A DNA stretch of 64,000 nt from Cacajao melanocephalus (taxonomy: Eukaryota > Chordata > Mammalia > Primates > Pitheciidae), in assembly GCA_963573385.1 (NCBI GenBank), contig CAUYLG010071539.1, forward strand, positions 55,835 to 119,834, in the 5' to 3' direction. The notes under the pieces are model-generated. The model was not told the origin of the DNA, made no database searches, and was given only the letters and a program-made list of their open reading frames with translations. Position numbers and translations under genes: made by a program. The stretch's first letter is position 1; the number at the start of each line of letters is the position of its first letter. This document shows, piece after piece, positions 32,840 to 45,500 of this stretch.

Positions 32840-33350
32840 ATTCCATCTGCTTGTAAGATGACCTTTCTAAGGCCAAGTTTGATTATGTCATTCCCCTGCC
32901 TAAAGTCCTTTAACATCTTCCATCCCATCCAGGATGTGAAACTCCTTTGAATGAACAGCAGGTCTTTTCAGAACAGCTTTTGTGCTTCCCATCTTACTCC
33001 TGTCTTATTCCCACCATGTCTGCATTCTCATCTGGGCTCCAGCCCTACAGCTATTTTTCCTCACTCGGAATATGCCATGCTGTCCCATGTTTCTATGCAG
33101 CACCTCCATGGAGCCCCTTCCCAAACTGCACCCCCTCACCTCACTCCCACCCTCTTTCTACACCCCCTTGCCTATTTTGTAAACACCTTTTCTGACTTCA
33201 GGATAGTGCCGGTATCATCTCAGAAAGCCCTGCCTGGCTCAGATGCAGGCAGCTTCACGCTCTGCCTCTACATTTTAGTGCACTGCCGCGAGGGCGGGTC
33301 TGCCTCTACACCTGGATTGGGAGCTCCTCTAAGATTTTTGTAGTTCCCAT
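32840..33350 (+). mobile_element. L2 fragment (3' part)
   Basis: 'gatgacctttctaaggcc', 'gattatgtcattcccctgcc', 'aaagtcctttaacatcttcc' and 'cggaatatgccatgctgtcc' follow L2 ORF2 3' sequence in order. The 130-codon frame here is an L2 remnant or chance. Confidence 0.75.
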
Positions 33351-34239
33351 GTACCTCCACAGTTCTGGGCAGATGTTAAAAAAATTATTCAGTGACAGGT
33401 AGTAAAGCACAGTAAGGCAGATTTTACTCAGGGCCATGCAGTCCTGAGTAGGGACCACTGCAATGGGGTCCTGCAGTGGGGAAGAGAGAGATTGGGCTGA
33501 ACTCCAAAGACAGCGTGGACTAATGGGGTTGTATAGCCAAGGGGCAAGGACAGTGGATGGAGAATTACTGAGAGGAAACATCGGTGATACGGGGAACCTG
33601 GCTAGACCAACCTCACAGGTTTTCCTGAAGGTAGCCAGGGTGATCAGGCATCACCTCGGGAATAGTGAAGGATGAGGAACCTGATTAGACTCTGAGTGTA
33701 ATCAAACATTCAGCGTGGTGGGTTCTTGCCAGATTGACTTTGCAAGGTTCTTATGAAAACTGTACTTTACTAGGAAGCACACAGATGGACCTAGAAGGCG
33801 GCTCAGGTGCCTGAGAAGAGTTTTGTCAAGCAAATAATCTTTGTCACACAGGGTAGATTAACAAAAAATGTTTACTGCCTGCTAATTATATGTTCTATCG
33901 TGACTGAGTTAACCTAACTGGAAATTTTACTAGCCCTATGATGGGGAAGGCTCCTGTTCCCCTCTCTGCCAATATCTTCTTGTTTCTTTATCTGTTTTTG
34001 TACCTTTTGAAGCCTATTGAGAGGATGAGACAGGATTCAGGCAAATATCTCTGTAAGTCTTCCAGCCAGTGGTTCTTTTCTGTGTTTACAAATGGGCACT
34101 TCTGGGGAGTGTCAAGCCTCATACTGTAAAAATACTGATGTTATTGTGGTTGTATCTTGTGCCTATAGGTGCATGAATGCAACATGCATACATCTTCACC
34201 ATTCTTAAGATTCTGACTTAGATTTTTCAGGAACATAGT
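33351..34239. other. Unassigned, repeat-like intron sequence
   Basis: 33400-33900 has the texture of an old LTR (mixed GC content, 'ctcctgcagtgg'-type blocks) but I cannot name a family. No gene. Confidence 0.35.
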
Positions 34240-34410
34240 GCTGGATAGCACCTTAAGATTCAACCAGTCCAATGTTTTGTTTGTTTTTGTTTTTAAATAC
34301 ATATAAAGAAACTGAAGCACAGAGAAGTCACCTGTCTTTTCCAGCCCTTCAAAGCCAGTTAGTAGTAGAAATGGAACCAAAACCTTGGTCTTCTGCACAT
34401 TGTCTCTGAC
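34240..34410 (+). mobile_element. MIR-like fragment
   Basis: 'aagaaactgaagcacagaga' and 'gccagttagtagtagaaatg' resemble the MIR core. Confidence 0.5.
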
Positions 34411-34895
34411 ATACTTCCTTTCTTCACAAGTGCCATTTGCAGAAAGCTGGGCTTAAACCATTCCTAGCTATTCCTCCTACAGCTTTCCAGAATTATTTCA
34501 GAATATAAAATTTTGTATCTCCAAAAAACTGTTACAGATTTAGATTTTAAAATATGCACTATTTTCTATCTTGTATGTTTTGCTTACTATTTTTTGTTTT
34601 TTGCAGAGGATATGTCTTAAAAATTGAAATGCAACAAAAATTATTAAACATTGCATAACATTTTATACTTGTCTTCCTTCCCATTTTGGAGAGTGTTCAC
34701 CTTGTAAAAAATCTTTGTCCTCAAATGTATTGGAATCACAGTTAAGAATTCTAGCCTTGATGTTGGTTTGCATTGTCTTCTGGTCTATGAGTGATTGGGG
34801 CTGAAGTATTCGTTGTTATACCCCTTTGAAGTTAAATATGCTAATGTCCCACCCACTTTTAAAAGCTGACCTATATTAAAATATAACATAAAATA
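34411..34895. other. Unassigned intron sequence
   Basis: AT-rich; no repeat or gene recognised. Confidence 0.4.
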
Positions 34896-35204
<309 letters not shown>

Positions 35205-36619
35205 CTTTTTTTGTTTGTTCTTCCCAACTCCAAGAAAAGTGAATTACTGAGCAGATGGATTGATGAATATGTTACTAGAATATTTAGCAGAAATGAATAT
35301 GATGAATATATTGATGGGTTGATGAATATATTACTAGAATATTTAGCAAAACTCACATGGAAGTAGTACTTTTATGGGTCTTGCACATGTTACAGGACTA
35401 AGCTTTCTTTTTACTTTTTTACAGCTGGGGACACTTGATTCCATAAGTTATTTATAAGAGAAATATATTTGATATTTATTCTTAATTTCAATTAATACTG
35501 CCAGGACCCAATTTGCATTAAATACCTATTCTTCTCTTTTCTTCTTTACCCTAGTCAGTAATTTCACTGACTATGGTGATAGGCTGTCAAGTAAAGCTTT
35601 AAATTTCTTTAACTGATAAGAAAAATTTATTTTAATTTTAATTTATTATTGATAATAGCAGAAATTTTTTTATTGGTAACAGGGAAAATTACAACAGTGT
35701 CATATTTCTTTTATTCACGTGCCTGTATCTAAACTTGTACTGAAGAATGTATGTAGTAATACAGTTTCTGCCATATCTTTTCTTCCTTTCCTGGTCTACT
35801 TTCTCTGACATGAGTTAGCACTACCATATTCATATTTCTCTCAAACTCTACTTTGACCCCTTCAATTTGTTTTTTATTCTCCTAATTCCATTAAGTAGCA
35901 GCAAATGAGTTTGACTGCCTCAACTGATTCTCTGATCTAATATTTTAAACCTCTCAACTGTCTAAGTTTGTTGATAACACAAAGTGCCTTAACTTTTTAA
36001 AAGTGATGAGATGACTGCTGTGTGTGCCATGAAATGCTGTGCATTCATGGACAAAGTTTTTTATACAAATCAAAGTTACACAAAACTGTTGGGTGTGTAT
36101 GTCATAATCCTGTGAACAAAATTATCGGCCACAGGAGTAAATGGTTCGTATAACCTGTGTTCAGGCAAAGCATGTTTCTATTTTTATTCTTCTATGTCTA
36201 TTTATAAAAGGGATTGATGTTAACAGTTTTTTTTCTTCTAGCCACCATATAGAGCAGGGATTTCTAACTTTGATCCATAGACTTTTCTGTGCCTAGGTTT
36301 TGGGACTATATGAAGATTCTGAAATTGAAAGCTGTATATTATGTGTGGAGGCATTTTTCTGAAGCAAGTCACTATAGCTTTCATCAAATTCTTGAGATGT
36401 TTAAGGAGCAGTGATGATTGAGGCTTGTTCGCATAAATGTGTTTGTACATATACTCAGGATAGCTGAAAAGCACGAGGCTTGTGTTCACCTATTCATTTA
36501 ACATACCCCTTTTTTCCTTTGCCACTGCCCTGCCCAGTCCATCTATCCCCAAGAAGGACATTCTGTATTCTTATATTTCCAGTTTTTACTGCTTTTTTCT
36601 TCCCTTTTATCAGTTAGGA
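35205..36619. other. Intron sequence with a short tandem duplication (35260-35351)
   Basis: 'ttgatgaatat.ttactagaat' occurs at 35260 and 35319 (about 33 bp, 2 mismatches, 59-bp period). 36250-36420 is faintly hAT-MITE-like. No gene. Confidence 0.5.
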
Positions 36620-37050
36620 TGCTTTTATGTACAAATGTAATTTAATGAGTAAATACTGCACCAAAAGAAACCTAGTTGAGGTCACCTTAACCAATAGATT
36701 AGATTTATTGGCTCAAGTCACCAAAGTCCAGAGCTTATTCAGCTTTTACATGCAGTTCTACTTAATACAGATTTATTTCTCTGCATTTGTTTTAGCTTTG
36801 CCCTCCCAGGTGTGTTGGCTTTGTCTTCATACCAGCTTCCCTCATGGTAGCAAAATGCAGCATATGGGTCCTCATACTGACAACCAACCATCATCATCCG
36901 GGCCAGTGGGGATCTTTACTTCCTTCTATTGTTTAATGAAGCAGAACCCACCATCCTGGCCAGGGGGATGTCTGTACACTGACATAGGCCCAGATTACCA
37001 CCATACCTAAACAAATTAGAGACCGTGGGGATGAGGTTACAAGTGTTGGT
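36620..37050. mobile_element. Old interspersed repeat, family uncertain
   Basis: 'tattggctcaagtcacc', 'ccagagcttattcag' and 'aagcagaacccaccatcc' have the layout of a widespread old mammalian repeat, which I cannot name. The frame of 127 codons is not gene-like. Confidence 0.4.
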
Positions 37051-37311
37051 TTATGTCAGTCGGGGTCTACTTTTAGGACTCTGGCAATGCCAACTTTTGT
37101 GAGTATTTGTGCATGCTGTTAGAAAACATACTGAGCAGCAGCCAGTAGTATTTATTATATCCCTTACATTAAGTCGGGTTCCAGTGTACAGCTGCTAGTA
37201 TCTCATTATAGTTATGCTGTGCTGTGGAAGATAGGATTTTATTGCTGTAGAGGATGGGAATTTTTTGTGTTTCCTGAAGAAGGTTATGTAAAACATTAGT
37301 TCCTTGGGATG
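37051..37311. other. Unassigned intron sequence
   Basis: Nothing recognised. Confidence 0.4.
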
Positions 37312-37418
37312 TTTTATCAATCAGAGTTCTACTAGAGAAAAACAGAACCAATAAAATATGTGTATATAAAGAATATGCCCAGCTCATAGTACACTCCTGT
37401 TAAATATCAGCTGCTACT

Positions 37419-37454
<36 letters not shown>

Positions 37455-38105
37455 TATATATATACACATATATGTATATATACATATACATATATATGTA
37501 TATATGTATATATATACATATATGTGTATATATATATGTAGCATGTGTGTATATATGTAAAAATAGTAGGCTGTATCCTAGAAAATCACATATACACACA
37601 TGCACACACATTGATTCATTTATTTTTATTTATAAGTATTTGCTATTTATATTAAATATGTTGTTTATATTTTATATTTATAAATATGTAAATTTAGAAA
37701 TTTATAGTAATATTTTAAATAAACTTATAAATGTAACTTACTTTATATTTATATATGCATTTATGTATATTTTATACTTATAAATTTTGTGAAATTTATA
37801 AATTTATCCTTATACATATTATTTTATTTATAAATAAATAAATATGGTATTTATTTTTTTCAAGGAATTGACTTATGCAGCTGGGAAGGCTAGCAAGTCT
37901 GAAATGTGCAGGACAGGCCAGCACACTTGAAAGTCTGGAGCAGGAACTAATACTAGAGCTTTGAGGTAGAATTTCCTTTTCTTCAGGTAAACCTCAGTTT
38001 TGCTCCTAAGGACTTTCAGCTGATTGGATGAGGCCTAGCCAAATAATGGAGGATAATCTATTTTAATGTCACCTAATTGTACCTGTTAACTGTATTTATA
38101 AAATA
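37312..38105. mobile_element. Old LTR-like element split by an expanded AT array
   Basis: The left flank 'atcaatcagagttctactag' plus 'aaacagaaccaataaaatat' and the right flank 'aggaattgacttatgcagct' to 'gattggatgaggcctagcc' are consecutive parts of one known LTR-type repeat. Between them lies (TA)n, (CATA)n and TTTATA-rich DNA, 37419-37860. Family name not certain. Confidence 0.65.
37419..37560. repeat. (TA)n/(TATG)n/(CATA)n compound microsatellite
   Basis: About 140 bp of nearly pure alternating purine-pyrimidine sequence. Apparent frames encoding Tyr-Ile repeats are artefacts of it. Confidence 0.95.
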
Positions 38106-38464
38106 CCTTCATAGCAATATCAAGACTCGTGTTTACTTGAATAATATGCTACTATAGTTTAGAAAAATTTACGCATAAAACTATCACAGATATCAATAAT
38201 TATAAGGCCAAAGAAGGATTGCAAGGTTAAATAAATTTTAGAAATGGTAGATTAAACATTACTCTAGGATTTCCAGTTTTTAATGTGCTCAAGGACATTG
38301 TGGTTTTTAACTGTTTCTCAAACTTATTTGATCAAGGACTTTTTGTTCCCCGGCAGATTATCTCCCTGGACTAGTGTTTTACAGAATACCTTTTGGAAAG
38401 CACTGGAGTAACCTCTGACTAACAAGAGGGCTTTACTATAATTCGGCACTATTTTACTTGTTTG
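38106..38464. other. Unassigned intron sequence
   Basis: Nothing recognised. Confidence 0.4.
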
Positions 38465-38590
38465 TATGTTCCTGTTGTTTGTGTTCTTAAATGTATATCT
38501 GTTTCTGTTCTGTGAAACTGTAAGCTCCTTTGGAATCATACCTTGTGCCTTCTTCACAAAGTGGAAATTTAATAAATGTTGACTGAAAGA
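38465..38590 (+). mobile_element. L2 3' end
   Basis: 'aaactgtaagctcctttgga' and 'tttaataaatgttgactgaa' form the L2 terminal region. Confidence 0.65.
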
Positions 38591-38724
38591 TATTTTTAAA
38601 TAACTAAATGGTTATTAACTCTTGGGTTAATGATTTTCATATTTGTTCAAAGCCATCACTTTCTCTTGGCAGAAATTAAATTGTAATAGCTTTAAAACAT
38701 TTGCTGGTCTTTGGAGATTTTCTT

Positions 38725-39020
38725 TCTTTCTTTTTTTTTTTTTTTTGAGACAAAGTCTCACTCTGTTGCCCAGGCTAGAGTGCAGTGGTGCGATCTCACT
38801 CACTGCAACCTCCGCCTCCCAGGTCCAAGTGATTCTCCTGCCTCCCGAGTAGTTGGGACTACAGGCGCCCACCACCACGCCCACCTGATTTTTGTATTTT
38901 TAGTAGAGATGGGGTTTCACCATGTTAGCCAGGATGGTACCGATCTCCTGACCTCGTGATCCACCTACCTCAGCCTCCCAAAGTGCTAGAATTACAGGGG
39001 TAAGCCATTGCGCCCGACCC
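38725..39020 (-). mobile_element. Alu element, full length, antisense
   Basis: The poly(T) head, then 'gagacaaagtctcactctg', both arms, and the end at 'gcgcccgacc'. The 13-bp target duplication tggagattttctt is at 38712-38724 and 39021-39033. Low divergence, S/Y-type. Confidence 0.96.
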
Positions 39021-39033
39021 TGGAGATTTTCTT

Positions 39034-39397
39034 ACTGTAGGAAACCAGCCAGTAAGATTGAGAAGGTTCTATGTTCGGACTCAATAAGCCTCATCTTAGC
39101 ACTTACCTTTTAATGTGACAGGCTATAATTTTGTTTCAGTTAAGAAATTATTTAAATCCAGAGAAAACAAGTCATGAACAAAACAGGACAAGTGAAGGTC
39201 CTGAAAGTGAGTCTGGTTTTGTTTGTCTTCTCACAATATCTAGCACATTGCTTTAGTCTCAATGGTATTTGGTATATGTTGTGCCTGATTCCTAGAGGAG
39301 ATTAAATATTTCCTCTGGACACTGCTTAAATCCCTTCTTGTTGTGATGATATATTATTTTATCAAACAGAGATGAAGTTTGCTGTCCTGTAATATAT
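39034..39397. other. Unassigned intron sequence
   Basis: Nothing recognised. Confidence 0.4.
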
Positions 39398-39519
39398 CAG
39401 TAATGTCATGTGGTCTAGAGTCTAGTTATGGCTTAGACTATGACCAGTAATCAAATTTCAGTAATGTCATGTGGTCTAGAGTCTAGATATGCCAGAAACT
39501 ATGACCAGTAATCAAATCA
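39398..39519. repeat. 61-bp tandem duplication, two copies
   Basis: 39398-39458 and 39459-39519 both start CAGTAATGTCATGTGGTCTA and share 'ctatgaccagtaatcaaat'. About 6 differences cluster in the middle. Confidence 0.92.
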
Positions 39520-40210
39520 TGTTGTGGTTAGATCCATTAGCCAGGAAAGGAGTGGAGCATGAAAGATAGATTGTCATCCACAGGTCCCTGAACTGTATCC
39601 TGGGTCTCTGTTAAATCCTCTGAGCGACTTTCTATTTGGGGGCCACCTTAATGTGTTTGCATGGGTTTTTAACAAATTAAAATTTGAAGTTTGGTTTAAA
39701 TAGAAAAGTGCTGGTTGAATCTGAAGAGGTTATTGTTTTAAAATAACCATTTTGATTGAATTCTACCAGATTACTTAAAAACCAGTTGGTGTGTACTGGC
39801 ATGAAAAAGTGGACATATTAGTTTCCTATTCCTTTCCTCATCAAAACCCAACTCTGTAAAACTTGAAAGATTCCTTCCTTCCAAGAACACAGATAATCTG
39901 GAAATTATCTGTTCTACTTGAGACAATAGCCTGAAAACTGAAAAAGATTATAAAATATAACTGAAACTGAAAAGGTTAAAAAATATAATCTAAATATTCT
40001 AGATGTTATATTTTATGTATGATGTATATGAATATAACTGTATGTATTTTAAATATATATTTACATATGTAAATCTAAATAATTGTAATAAATTATTTTC
40101 GAGTATAAAAGTTTTGAAAATATTAAACAAAAGGCTGAATATAAAAACTACTATCAATCTCATTACCCAGAAATGGTCACTATTCATTTTATTCTTGGTT
40201 CTTTTATACT
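39520..40210. other. Unassigned AT-rich intron sequence
   Basis: Nothing recognised; strongly AT-rich from 39940 to 40120. Confidence 0.4.
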
Positions 40211-40254
<44 letters not shown>

Positions 40255-40298
40255 CACGTGTTTGTGTTTGTGTTTGTGTATGTGTGTGTGTGTGTGTT
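40211..40298. repeat. (TG)n(TA)n(TG/TTTG)n compound microsatellite
   Basis: Three adjoining blocks of alternating purine-pyrimidine sequence. Confidence 0.95.
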
Positions 40299-40471
40299 TA
40301 TTTGCTTTCACCTAATTATCTTCCATACCTTTTATTTTAGGGCTACAGATTAATGTTTTATTAGTTTAAGAATATATTCATTGTTCATTGCTTTTAAAAT
40401 ATACTTTTATAAAATTCATATAAAACATAAAAACATATTTAATGTATTTTTTCACTGAGTATACAAAATTG

Positions 40472-40705
40472 CATGCAGTAGTAGCAGTTGATATTTAGCA
40501 GCTGTGTACTATGAGCTGGGCATATTATTTTTATTGTCCTCAATTCTTACAATAACCTGCTGGATAAGTATTATTAACCCTAGGAAACAGAGGCTTGGGG
40601 AGAACAGTAACCTGGCTGTTTCATACAGACAGGAAGTGCTTTACCCCAGGACTGTCTGATTATCTGTCTGACTCCAAAGCTTATACTCTGTCTTATGGTC
40701 TCTTC
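40472..40705 (+). mobile_element. MIR element, nearly complete
   Basis: 'gtactatgagctgggcatat', 'aggaaacagaggcttgggga' and 'ctgactccaaagcttatact' follow the full MIR in order. Confidence 0.85.
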
Positions 40706-41394
40706 TGATGTGAATTTCTTGTCAAATTTACTATGTCCCAGACAAAATATCTAAGATAAATTAAATTATGAGCAAATTGGCCATGCACACGTTTGATGTT
40801 CACAACTTGACAGAGGCAATGCATAGTGCTTTTACATTTAGACAGAGTACATGAATACACCATCAGGCAGCTACACAGAGCTCAGGGAGATCGTGTTGCC
40901 TTCTCCTTCCCCATTGAAGGCATGATGCACTTCTTTAAAGAAGGAAGATTTTCTCTACTGGCTTTTCTTAAAAATCAGCTTTGTTTTTGATAATGGACTG
41001 AAAATACTATCAGAGGACCCAAATCTGGGACTTTAAGGTTAGCTGGTAACACGTATTTTGTTACCCATTTTCAATGCCTACGGGCTCATTATATGTGGAC
41101 TTTGTATTTCTAGAAGAATGCTGACATACTAAAGGTACAACTCCGCTTCTCAGTTTATTGTTTCTCCTTCATAGAATGTCTTCATCCCTGTAATACCCAT
41201 TTATCTTTCTCATATATGCTTTATTATCTGTCTTTTATATTCTTGCCTAGATCCTGTTTTACCATCTTTCTTCTTCCTAAGTTTTCCATTCTCTATCACC
41301 ACTATGTTCTGTCCTGACTTCCATTTACTGTCTACGTTTCCTCCCAGGCAACATTCAATTCTAGCCCCTACCTTAAGTTTTCTCACATTTTAAA
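40706..41394. other. Unassigned intron sequence
   Basis: Nothing recognised. Confidence 0.4.
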
Positions 41395-41518
41395 AAAGTT
41401 TTTATAGAGATGGAATCTCCCTGTGTTGCCAGGCTGGTTTTGAACTCCTGGCCTCAAGCGACCCTCCTACCTCAGCCTCTCAAAGCATTGGGATTACAGG
41501 GATGAACCAAGCATTAGC
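41395..41518 (-). mobile_element. Alu monomer (FLAM/FRAM-type), antisense
   Basis: Only one Alu arm, antisense: 'ttgccaggctggttttgaac', 'cctcaagcgaccctcctacc', 'attgggattacagggatgaa'. Monomeric and diverged, as expected of a pre-dimer Alu. Confidence 0.8.
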
Positions 41519-42469
41519 CATATTTAAAAATATTCTTTATCTAGTACTTCTTAGCCTTTCCATGTATGTGACTCTTTTTTTTTTTTCCAGCCCAACAGCT
41601 GCCTTGGCTTTGTAAATCCTTGGACATTCTTTGCTATGGCTTGCTATACTTAAATAAAACTTTGACTTCAAAAGTGGGAGATATTGCTGTATCTGTTACA
41701 GTTGCATAGCTGTATTTTATGTTATCCACTCCTATTTATGAAGTGATTGTTTTGTGACTAGTGAAAGGCTCTTGGGTTGTAAGTAATCTGATTACATTTT
41801 ACTCTTTCACAGTCTTTGTGCTCTACACAAGGCTTTTGACCAAAAGAATGACATCTGCTTCATTCTTCATTGCCTAAGACACTTCATTTCAGAGGAAGAG
41901 ATTTCTTTTTGAATTCTTTCTCCAAGGGTCATGTAGTCTAGCAGAGGCCTTGTCTATATGGGTGTCCCGGTTGGTCTTAGAAATATACAAGTGTATTGGT
42001 AGTCAAAGTCTGAAAATACTCCAAGACAATCAGAAAAGGAAACTTCCTAACAAGACCTGTCCAGTGTAATTGCCATGTTCACTGAATCACAAAGCTGGAA
42101 AGAAGGCAGATCTGGGCCAATTATAGCCTTATCTTCATTAATTTCTTTCTCAAATAAAAAACAAATACAGTTATATGGATTTGATTTGAGAGGGCCTTTC
42201 TTTCTGTGAGTCTTCTGATGTCTATGCTTTTCCTTTGCTGCTTATTTTTTTCTTCCTGCTTAGTCTTTCCCTCCCTTTAAAGGCTTCTAAATATTACATT
42301 GAAATACATAAGAATGTGATACAGAGCTTTGATGAAGGGAAATTTTAATGTTTATTCACTAATGAAAGTTTCCTAGTATACAAGGTAGATTGAAGAAGCC
42401 TATGCTTTTCCATCTCACGTAATGTTATGTGCATGTGACTTTGTGGTATTGTGTTTGGGGTTCACTTAC

Positions 42470-42470
<1 letters not shown>
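41519..42470. other. Unassigned intron sequence
   Basis: Nothing recognised. Confidence 0.4.

Positions 42471-42515
<45 letters not shown>
42471..42515 (+). repeat. (TG)n microsatellite
   Basis: About 22 uninterrupted TG units. Confidence 0.95.
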
Positions 42516-42520
<5 letters not shown>

Positions 42521-45500
42521 TTAACCAGTGTTTATATCTCATTGCTACTAATAAACTCGGATAGATTTGATGGAAGAAGATAGAAAATAATTATGAGCCC
42601 AAACTTGTGCATCTCCGTACATTTTCTTTATGCTTGTGTTACTTCTGGAGTCATGTTAGCATAACAGAAAGCATCTGGGCTAGGGCAGAGTTACGGCATG
42701 CCAAGGCATAGTCATAGTTATAGGGTGCCAAGACACTGTCATATGGCAACTCTGGGAATTACCCCCAAGTCTGCCGTCATACACTTTCCAAGAATGGATC
42801 TAGTTGGAGAAGTATTTTAAACCTTGTCAGAGTCACTTGTCTTGGCTTCTTCAGCTGACTTAAGTGGGGACTCTGATTGTTGGCTGCTGTAGTATCATCT
42901 GTGCCTAGAGATACAGGGCTCTTGCTGTGCATAGGATGGCGTAACCATAAACCATGGAGTGAATGCCTTCTTATGGAAGTTCAGTCAGGGTGGTTGTACA
43001 GATATTAAAAGAAAAATATTAGAGAAAGTTATAGAATGTAGTCACAAACTTTCTTGGAAGGCTGAGAAGTTTGCATCATTTCGGTAGAAGTTTCAGCTGA
43101 AGGCAGCCTTATCTTTTTACTTTTAGTGGTAAGAAAAGTAAACAGCTAGGAAATGTGGGAGAGTTTATCTGAATAACTTGTTTGCTAATATGATCTTATA
43201 AACTAACTTTGGATCATTCTGGATAGTGCTCCTGAGGGGAGGCCAACCAAAGATATTACCTACTAATGGTGTTTGCTTTAAGCTTTAGAATCTGTCCTTT
43301 AATCTCTTCACTCTAGTGGTGTTGACTCAAAGCTTTTGTCATTCAATGTGTGCTGAATAAAGGCCAGAGAAGCCAGCGAGTCAGGGTGGCAGCTGCTATC
43401 TCTTTACAGCACTCTCCTCAAGTGTCTGTTAGTGGCCTGGACACCCCAGCCCACCCATTCACTGTACAATATGTGTGAGTGAATTTACTCCTCTGTGGTT
43501 GAGTCAAGGTTTGCAGGACAGATCCCTGCAAGTGGTGACCCCAATACCTTCTTACATATTTTTGTTTAGTATGGAGAAGTGTGGAGGAACACAAAGAAAA
43601 CTGCATCCTTCCTTTGGCTTTTATGATATGACCAGCATTTTCTTACATATTTTCTATGGATCTCTCTGCTTAACCAACTTTAAATTTAAGCATACTTTTG
43701 GGGAACTTGTGGTTACTAGTAGAGTTAGTGTAAGAAATACCCTTGGAGTCTTAGAGGTTCCAAAAAGGACTTATACATAATACTCAATTTAAGAACTCTA
43801 CAGTGATATTCTTACCAGTTAGCTGGTAACTAACACAGTAGTAATAATACTGCAAAAAAAGTTAATTGTAATATAATGTTAACCAAAAGAACTTGTGAGA
43901 AAAACTTTGACTATATTATTTGTGACTCAATACATAATTTTTCTTGAGAAATTATTTTATCTCTGATCTGACAGATATTCAAAATAAGGGCTAGATAAGG
44001 AATATGTCTCTAATTAATGATAGTTTTTGGTAGGAGTGAAAGAAGCATCACGTGGACTAGAAAAATAATTCTAGTAGTCTACAGACTTTCACCAATCTGA
44101 CATATACTTAACAATAGCAAGTGATGCTACTTCTGTTGATGACAGCTGTGCATGGACAATACAGAAAGAGATAGAGGGCTTAGTTTGTCAGTCATATTTG
44201 CATTTGTCTTAGCTTTTTTATTTTTATCAAGCTTGCTTTCTTGTCTACAGATAACTTGTTTCTTGTAGGTTACTTGACTTCTGATGATTAAATAACTAGA
44301 GCAACACAGACATATACATATACACACATTTACGTTCTTGTTGGTAGTGGCTTAGTTTTTGATGTGGAAGTGAGTTTAATTTAACAAATTTCTGCATGGA
44401 TGGTAATTTAGTGCACCTTTCCTGTCCCATCATTTTTGCCTTTCATCTTCCTCTTAAAGGATCTTCAGATTCTGGCAGCTGCCCATGGAGAAGCCTCAGA
44501 GCCGTGTGCTGATTCTGCTTTTCTAGGCAGACCTCTCAAGCCAGCAGCAGGTGCCGGCTGCCCTTCTTGCCCCTGGAGCCTGGAAGGAGAAACATTTCCA
44601 GTTCCGGACAGGGTTGGGTTGCTCTGCTGCAACAGATGGTCAGCATTTGGTTTTCTCAGTCACATCACGTGGGGAACTCCAATACCATTTTATATTTTGT
44701 TTCTTACCTTTCATTTGAAAAGAAGCAGAAAGAGGAGCACCATGCCATATCAAAACAGCCAACAGCTTCAATGTTGAGAAAAATGAAAGACAATTTTTTT
44801 AAAAAGAACAGAAATGAACAAATGTACGTGGTACATTTGCTAAACTGCTTAGCTACAATTTTATGACCTTGACTTCATTCCATTTTGTGAAAAATAGAAA
44901 AGATTAGCTACTGAGAGGTTATTGAGCAGATTATATACAGGCTTTTCTTTCATTTTTCAGTAGTAAGTGAGACAGAAATTTCCATTTTAATTTTCCAGTT
45001 TGATATTCATATATGCACATGGATATTTCTTCATCTCAGATAAGACTTTTGTCATTATCAGCTCCATTTGGTTACATAATGACAAGGCAACTCATTATTT
45101 AAATCATTCTCAAATAAATTTTAATTATTTAAATTATAAATTATCTGTTATGTTATATATAAGCATTTTCTTTTCCCCTGGAAAAAGCATTTCAGAAATC
45201 TTATTGTGTGCAGAAATAAAACTCTGGTAAAACTACCATAGTTTAAGATATGAATACCAAATCTGGTTTATGAAAAGTAGAAGCTCAGAATAAATTTTCT
45301 TTGTCTAGATTATTCCTGCAAATGGATGTGGAAGTGACTCAAATTTTGCTCTTAAAAGGTCTGTTTTGGAACTTGAGGGCAAGGGCCTTTGTTCTGCCTC
45401 CTAGGGTATAACCAGCTCTGCTGCTGCTTTGTTAATGTCTATGAGTATGGTACAAAAACAGAAACTGACAGGAAATGAATTTAGGGTAGGAGGCACTGAC

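Noticed and set aside
15984..34060. Short resemblance between about 16008-16045 and 34003-34045 ('ttttgaagcct..' then 'caggattc')
   Set aside because: Only about 36 bp at roughly 75%; not distinguishable from chance by eye.
37414..37783. Tyr-Ile-rich frames on both strands
   Set aside because: Translation of a TA/CATA microsatellite.
44436..44866. 113- and 99-codon plus frames, considered as a hidden intronic gene
   Set aside because: Two different frames overlap, no domain recognised, no matching splice sites or polyadenylation signal that I can defend.
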